NCBI GenBank assembly: GCA_945883885.1
Contig: CAMCYM010000040.1
Span: forward strand, 1-9,952
Direction: 5' to 3'
DNA from: Chryseobacterium gleum
GTDB taxonomy: Bacteria > Bacteroidota > Bacteroidia > Flavobacteriales_D > Sanyastnellaceae
Length of the DNA: 9,952 nucleotides
Below are positions 7,184-9,952 of the stretch, in pieces. Made by a program: the position numbers and the translations under genes. The notes under the pieces were generated by a model. The model did no database searches and had not been told where the DNA came from. It saw only the letters and a program-made list of their open reading frames with translations. The stretch's first letter is position 1; each line of letters opens with the position of its first letter.

Positions 7184-8505
7184 TGCGCCGCGACGTCCCC
7201 CTGCTCCAACGGATCGACTGGATCGCCATCGGGCTGGTCGCTGCCCTCGCGCTCCTCGGGTGGATCAACATCATCAGCGCGACGGCCGGTGCGGAAGAGG
7301 TGCACATCTTTGATTTGGCCACCTCCCACGGCAAACAGCTGCTGTTCATCGGCATCTGCGCGCTGCTGGCCATCGCCATCCTCAACGTCGAAGGCGAGTT
7401 TTTCATCCGCACGGCTCTTATCAATTACGGAATCAACCTGTTGTTGCTCGTGCTGGTGCTTGCGGTGGGCAAAAAAGTCGGCGGCGCGCGCGCGTGGTTT
7501 GGGTTCGGGTCGTTCAGCATGCAGCCGGCAGAGTTTGCCAAATCCGCCACGGCGCTTACCCTCGCTTGGCTCCTGTCCCGCTCCGAAGGCCGGTTCCGCG
7601 GTTGGGCTGCAGCCCTTCAGTCCTCCGCCCTCGTCCTTGTCCCCGCCTCCCTGATCCTGTTGCAGCCCGACCTCGGAACGGTGCTCGTCTTCTTCGGACT
7701 TGTCTTCGCCCTATACCGCGAAGGCCTCAGCGGCAACGTCCTCGTGGTGGGCTTCAGTGCCATCGTCCTCGGCGTGGCCACCATCCTCTCCGGTGCCTCG
7801 TCCGTGTCCTACCCGTTCTTCGGCCCGGCCTCCGGCATCTACATCCTCATCGCACTGCTCGGCATCGGCGGAGTCGTAGGCGTCGCCCTCGCCGCGCGCA
7901 ACGCCGTCCCCCGCACCCGCACGCGCCTGCGCCGCATCGGCTACCCCACGGTCCTCGCCGCTGCCCTCTTTTGCGGCGGCCTCCATGCCAGCTTCGAAGA
8001 AATCCTGCAGCCGCACCAACGCGAGCGCATCTACGTCCTCTTCGGCCTCGACGCGGGCGACCCGGACGCCGACTACAACATCCGCCACGCGAAGGCTGCC
8101 ATCGGATCGGGCGGCTTCATCGGCAAGGGCTTTATGCAAGGACCGATGACCGCCTACGGCTTCGTCCCGGAACAATCCACCGACTTCATCTTCTGCACCG
8201 TCGGCGAAGAATGGGGCTTCCTCGGCTCCGCCTTCGTCGTGCTCCTCTTCGGTGCCCTCCTCTTGCGCATCCTCGTCATCGCAGAACGCCAACGCTCCGA
8301 CTTCACCCGCATCTACGCGTACGCCGTCGCCAGCATCCTCTTCATGCACGTCTTGATCAACGTGGGCATGGTCCTCGGCCTCGCACCGGTCATCGGCATC
8401 CCGTTGCCGTTCTTCAGCTACGGCGGCTCCTCGTTGCTCGGCACCACCCTGCTCGTCTTCATCTTGCTGCGCCTCGACGCCGAGCGCTTTCTGGTGCTGA
8501 GATAA
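7180..8505 (+). CDS. rodA: Peptidoglycan glycosyltransferase RodA (SEDS family)
   Basis: RodA is the SEDS-family polymerase that extends glycan strands from lipid II, paired with PBP2. The 441-aa polytopic protein starts MMRRDVPLLQRIDWIAIG, close to other Bacteroidota RodA starts. Conserved SEDS motifs are seen: the GGARAWFGFGSFSMQPAEFAK segment (101-121; Glu118 and Lys121), LQPDLGT (161-167), the catalytic-loop aspartate Asp335 in EQSTDFIFCTVGEEWGF, and PVIGIPLPFFSYGGSS (403-418). It is longer than the roughly 370-aa E. coli enzyme, mainly through residues about 185-300, which include extra hydrophobic stretches at about 185-204, 214-238 and 257-270. Two ATGs in tandem (7180 and 7183) are possible starts; I chose 7180 because it gives an ATGA overlap with the mrdA stop like the mreD/mrdA junction. 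It is the last gene of the operon and convergent with sucB. Confidence 0.95.
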   Translation: MMRRDVPLLQRIDWIAIGLVAALALLGWINIISATAGAEEVHIFDLATSHGKQLLFIGICALLAIAILNVEGEFFIRTALINYGINLLLLVLVLAVGKKVGGARAWFGFGSFSMQPAEFAKSATALTLAWLLSRSEGRFRGWAAALQSSALVLVPASLILLQPDLGTVLVFFGLVFALYREGLSGNVLVVGFSAIVLGVATILSGASSVSYPFFGPASGIYILIALLGIGGVVGVALAARNAVPRTRTRLRRIGYPTVLAAALFCGGLHASFEEILQPHQRERIYVLFGLDAGDPDADYNIRHAKAAIGSGGFIGKGFMQGPMTAYGFVPEQSTDFIFCTVGEEWGFLGSAFVVLLFGALLLRILVIAERQRSDFTRIYAYAVASILFMHVLINVGMVLGLAPVIGIPLPFFSYGGSSLLGTTLLVFILLRLDAERFLVLR

Positions 8506-8520
8506 GATCCCCCACACCCC

Positions 8521-8592
8521 AACCCCAACCTCAACCTCAACCTCAATCTCAATCTCAATCTCAATCTCAATCTCAATCTCAATCTCAACCTG
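8521..8592. repeat. Hexanucleotide tandem repeat, 12 units
   Basis: Twelve contiguous 6-bp units of general form AAYCTC fill 72 bp, starting 15 bp after the rodA stop. The order is one AACCCC, three AACCTC, seven identical AATCTC and one AACCTG. The variants are blocked rather than mixed, which suggests slippage expansion of a recent core with older edge units. The array carries no stop in two frames on each strand because 6 is a multiple of 3, so the Gln-Ser or Arg-Leu open frames across it are an artefact of the period. It lies outside both flanking genes. Confidence 0.95.
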
Positions 8593-8600
8593 TTCCCTCC

Positions 8601-8618
8601 GAGGCGCAGCCGCGCCTC
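8601..8618. terminator. GC-rich hairpin between convergent rodA and sucB
   Basis: Arms GAGGCGC (8601-8607) and GCGCCTC (8612-8618) form a perfect 7-bp stem with loop AGCC. Its position between converging genes fits a bidirectional transcription end, but neither side has a run of T, so it is not a canonical intrinsic terminator. A second copy of the right arm at 8640-8646 could compete for the left arm. Confidence 0.35.
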
Positions 8619-8650
8619 ACACTGTCCAGCCGCGAAGCCGCGCCTCACAC
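8608..8650. repeat. 15-bp direct repeat overlapping the sucB stop codon
   Basis: AGCCGCGCCTCACAC occurs at 8608-8622 and again at 8636-8650, offset by 28 bp. The second copy contains the sucB stop codon (8645-8647 on the minus strand) and its last sense codon. Comparing the 28-bp blocks 8601-8628 and 8629-8656 gives 20 of 28 identical positions, consistent with an old tandem duplication of the sucB gene end. Confidence 0.8.
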
Positions 8651-9895
8651 CCCCAGCAACACCTCTTCCGGGCGCTTCCCCCCGAAGAGCATGCGCTCCG
8701 GCTGTTCGATGAGTTCCTTCACGCGGAAGAGGAAGCTGACGCTTTCCTTGCCGTCGATGATGCGGTGGTCGTAGCTGAGCGCCACGTACATGATGGGGCG
8801 GATTTCCACCTTGCCGGCGATGGCCACCGGGCGGTCCACCACGTTGTGCATGCCCAGGATCGCGCTTTGGGGCGGGTTGATGATGGGCGTTGACAGCATC
8901 GAACCGAAGACCCCTCCATTCGTGATGGTGAAGGTGCCGCCTTGCATTTCCTCTACCGTCAACACGCCGTCGCGGGCGCGCAGGGCAAGCCGCTTGATCT
9001 CCGCTTCAATCGCCGCAAGGGAGAGGGATTCCGCATTGCGCACCACAGGGACCATCAGGCCCTTGGGCGAACTCACCGCAATGCCGATGTCGGCGTACGA
9101 CGGTACGAGCATGTCCTTGCCATCGATCATGGCGTTGACGGCCGGGAACTCGTGGAGGGCCGTAGTGACCGCCTTCGTGAAGAAGCTCATGAAGCCCAAA
9201 TTCACTCCGTGCACCTCTTTGAAAACATCCTTGTACTTCGCCCGGAGGTCCATCACCGGCTGCATGTCCACCTCGTTGAAGGTGGTGAGCATCGCCGTTT
9301 CGTTCTTGACCGCAACCAAGCGCTCAGCAACCTTCCGGCGCAGCATCGACAACTTCTCGCGCTGTACCTCACGCGAGCCCGACCATCCGTTTGAAGCGGC
9401 GGGGGCATCGAAGCCAGCAGACAAAGCCGCCAGCACATCTTGCTTTGTCACGCGTCCTGCACGACCTGTCCCGCTGACCGCAGAAGCAGCCACACCGGCC
9501 TCAGCCAAGTGCTTTTTCGCTGCAGGAGAAACCGCAGGGGCGGGGCTGGGGACGGGGTTGGGGACGGGCTTGGCCGCAGCGGCAGGGGCGGCAGCGGCGG
9601 GCACAGCAGCGGCGGGCGCGGCCGGTACGGGCTTCGCAGCACCGGCCGGGCGAGCGGCGGAGGTATCGATGAGGCAGACGATTTGGCCGACGGCGACCGT
9701 GTCGCCGGCGGCAGCCTTCAACGTCACCGTCCCGGCGGCTTCGGCCGGCAGTTCGAGCGTAGCCTTGTCCGAGTCCACCTCGGCGATGGGTTGGTCCTTT
9801 TCAACGTAATCGCCATCGGCCACAAGCCACTGCGCGATTTCAACTTCGCTGATCGACTCCCCGGGGCTGGGGACTTTCATTTCGAGGATGGACAT
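8645..9895 (-). CDS. sucB: Dihydrolipoyl succinyltransferase, E2 of 2-oxoglutarate dehydrogenase
   Basis: The E2 core of the 2-oxoglutarate dehydrogenase complex transfers a succinyl group from its lipoyl arm to CoA in the TCA cycle. The 416-aa protein has a lipoyl domain (about 2-77) with lipoylation Lys44 in EVDSDKATLELPAE, then an Ala/Pro-rich hinge (about 79-121). The E1/E3-binding domain (about 122-157; SPAAKKHLAEAG...GTGRAGRVTKQDV) and the acyltransferase domain (about 175-416) follow. The catalytic pair is His377 and Asp381 in SYDHRIIDG. STPIINPPQSAILGMH and FTITNGGVFGS are typical of succinyl- rather than acetyl-transferases. There is a single lipoyl domain, as in other SucB. The ATG at 9895 gives the family start (M-x-I-x-E-M-K-V-P-S-P-G-E-S). 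The sucA gene often lies beside it; on the upstream side it could only lie past the window edge, and on the downstream side rodA is convergent. Confidence 0.96.
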   Translation of the reverse strand: MSILEMKVPSPGESISEVEIAQWLVADGDYVEKDQPIAEVDSDKATLELPAEAAGTVTLKAAAGDTVAVGQIVCLIDTSAARPAGAAKPVPAAPAAAVPAAAAPAAAAKPVPNPVPSPAPAVSPAAKKHLAEAGVAASAVSGTGRAGRVTKQDVLAALSAGFDAPAASNGWSGSREVQREKLSMLRRKVAERLVAVKNETAMLTTFNEVDMQPVMDLRAKYKDVFKEVHGVNLGFMSFFTKAVTTALHEFPAVNAMIDGKDMLVPSYADIGIAVSSPKGLMVPVVRNAESLSLAAIEAEIKRLALRARDGVLTVEEMQGGTFTITNGGVFGSMLSTPIINPPQSAILGMHNVVDRPVAIAGKVEIRPIMYVALSYDHRIIDGKESVSFLFRVKELIEQPERMLFGGKRPEEVLLGV

Positions 9896-9899
9896 GGGG

Positions 9900-9907
9900 C
9901 GAAGGTA
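9900..9907 (-). promoter_or_regulatory. Possible -7 box for sucB
   Basis: On the minus strand this reads TACCTTCG, one mismatch from TAnnTTTG, ending 4 nt before the sucB ATG. No good -33 TTG is seen; a CTG lies 22 bp upstream. If used, the transcript would be leaderless. It may instead be chance, with sucB cotranscribed from a gene beyond the window end. The remaining bases to 9952 show no other feature I can support. Confidence 0.25.
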
Positions 9908-9952
9908 GCGGTTGAGCAGGACGAGGTGTCAGGCTTTGAGACGGGAAAAGGC

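Noticed and set aside
8521..8650. CRISPR-like array
   Set aside because: Units are 6 bp with no spacers, and the 15-bp repeat occurs only twice; no cas gene is present.
7494..8774. 426-aa plus-strand frame running through rodA and the hexamer array
   Set aside because: Extremely Arg/Pro/His-rich, out of frame with rodA, and open through the array only because its 6-bp period never makes a stop in that frame.
9538..9640. G-rich repetitive DNA near the sucB 5' part
   Set aside because: It encodes the Ala/Pro/Lys-Pro hinge of the E2 protein; the repetition follows from the amino-acid composition.
8790..9809. 339-aa plus-strand frame opposite sucB
   Set aside because: Antisense shadow of sucB; its Ala/Gly-rich part mirrors the Ala/Pro hinge.
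1..9952. Hidden mobile element, defence system or RNA gene
   Set aside because: No transposase, integrase, terminal inverted repeats, tRNA-like or rRNA-like sequence was found; every long coding stretch belongs to a recognised core gene.

Overview
The window reads as chromosomal core-genome DNA from a GC-rich member of the Bacteroidota. Three things point there. The gene order purH-mreB-mreC-mreD-mrdA-rodA, beside an FtsX/MacB-type permease, is the arrangement I associate with that phylum. The protein sequences resemble Bacteroidota versions, for example the AICAR-transformylase motif IVKHNNACG and the MreB start. Most gene starts lack a convincing Shine-Dalgarno sequence, while exact or near matches to the Bacteroidota -7 promoter element TAnnTTTG sit just upstream of the transcription units. 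The GC-rich coding sequence makes many long open frames on the opposite strand; I treat these as shadows. I cannot name a genus.

Layout. Positions 3-1244 (minus) encode an ABC-transporter permease. It is divergent from purH (1296-2816, plus), and the two share a compact back-to-back promoter region at 1250-1268. After a 66-bp gap holding a hairpin and a promoter comes a tight elongasome operon on the plus strand: mreB (2883-3908), mreC (3923-4858), mreD (4863-5378), mrdA/PBP2 (5375-7183) and rodA (7180-8505). The last two junctions are 4-bp ATGA overlaps, which suggests translational coupling. A 139-bp convergent intergenic region (8506-8644) holds a 12-unit hexanucleotide repeat, a GC-rich hairpin and a short direct repeat. 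It separates rodA from sucB (8645-9895, minus), the E2 subunit of 2-oxoglutarate dehydrogenase. Upstream of sucB only 57 bp remain in the window.

How the genes work together. MreB filaments, MreC and MreD scaffold the RodA glycosyltransferase and PBP2 transpeptidase pair that builds lateral-wall peptidoglycan in rod-shaped cells. PurH makes IMP (purine synthesis). SucB belongs to the TCA cycle. The permease is probably half of an ATP-driven export or mechanotransmission system whose ATPase is not in the window.

No mobile element, CRISPR array, tRNA, rRNA or defence system is visible, and I do not see a new multi-gene system. The points worth a second look are small: the face-to-face promoter boxes, promoter boxes so close to ATG codons that leaderless mRNAs are likely, a dyad inside the mreB promoter, a possible Cys/His metal site in PBP2, and the repeat-rich rodA/sucB junction.
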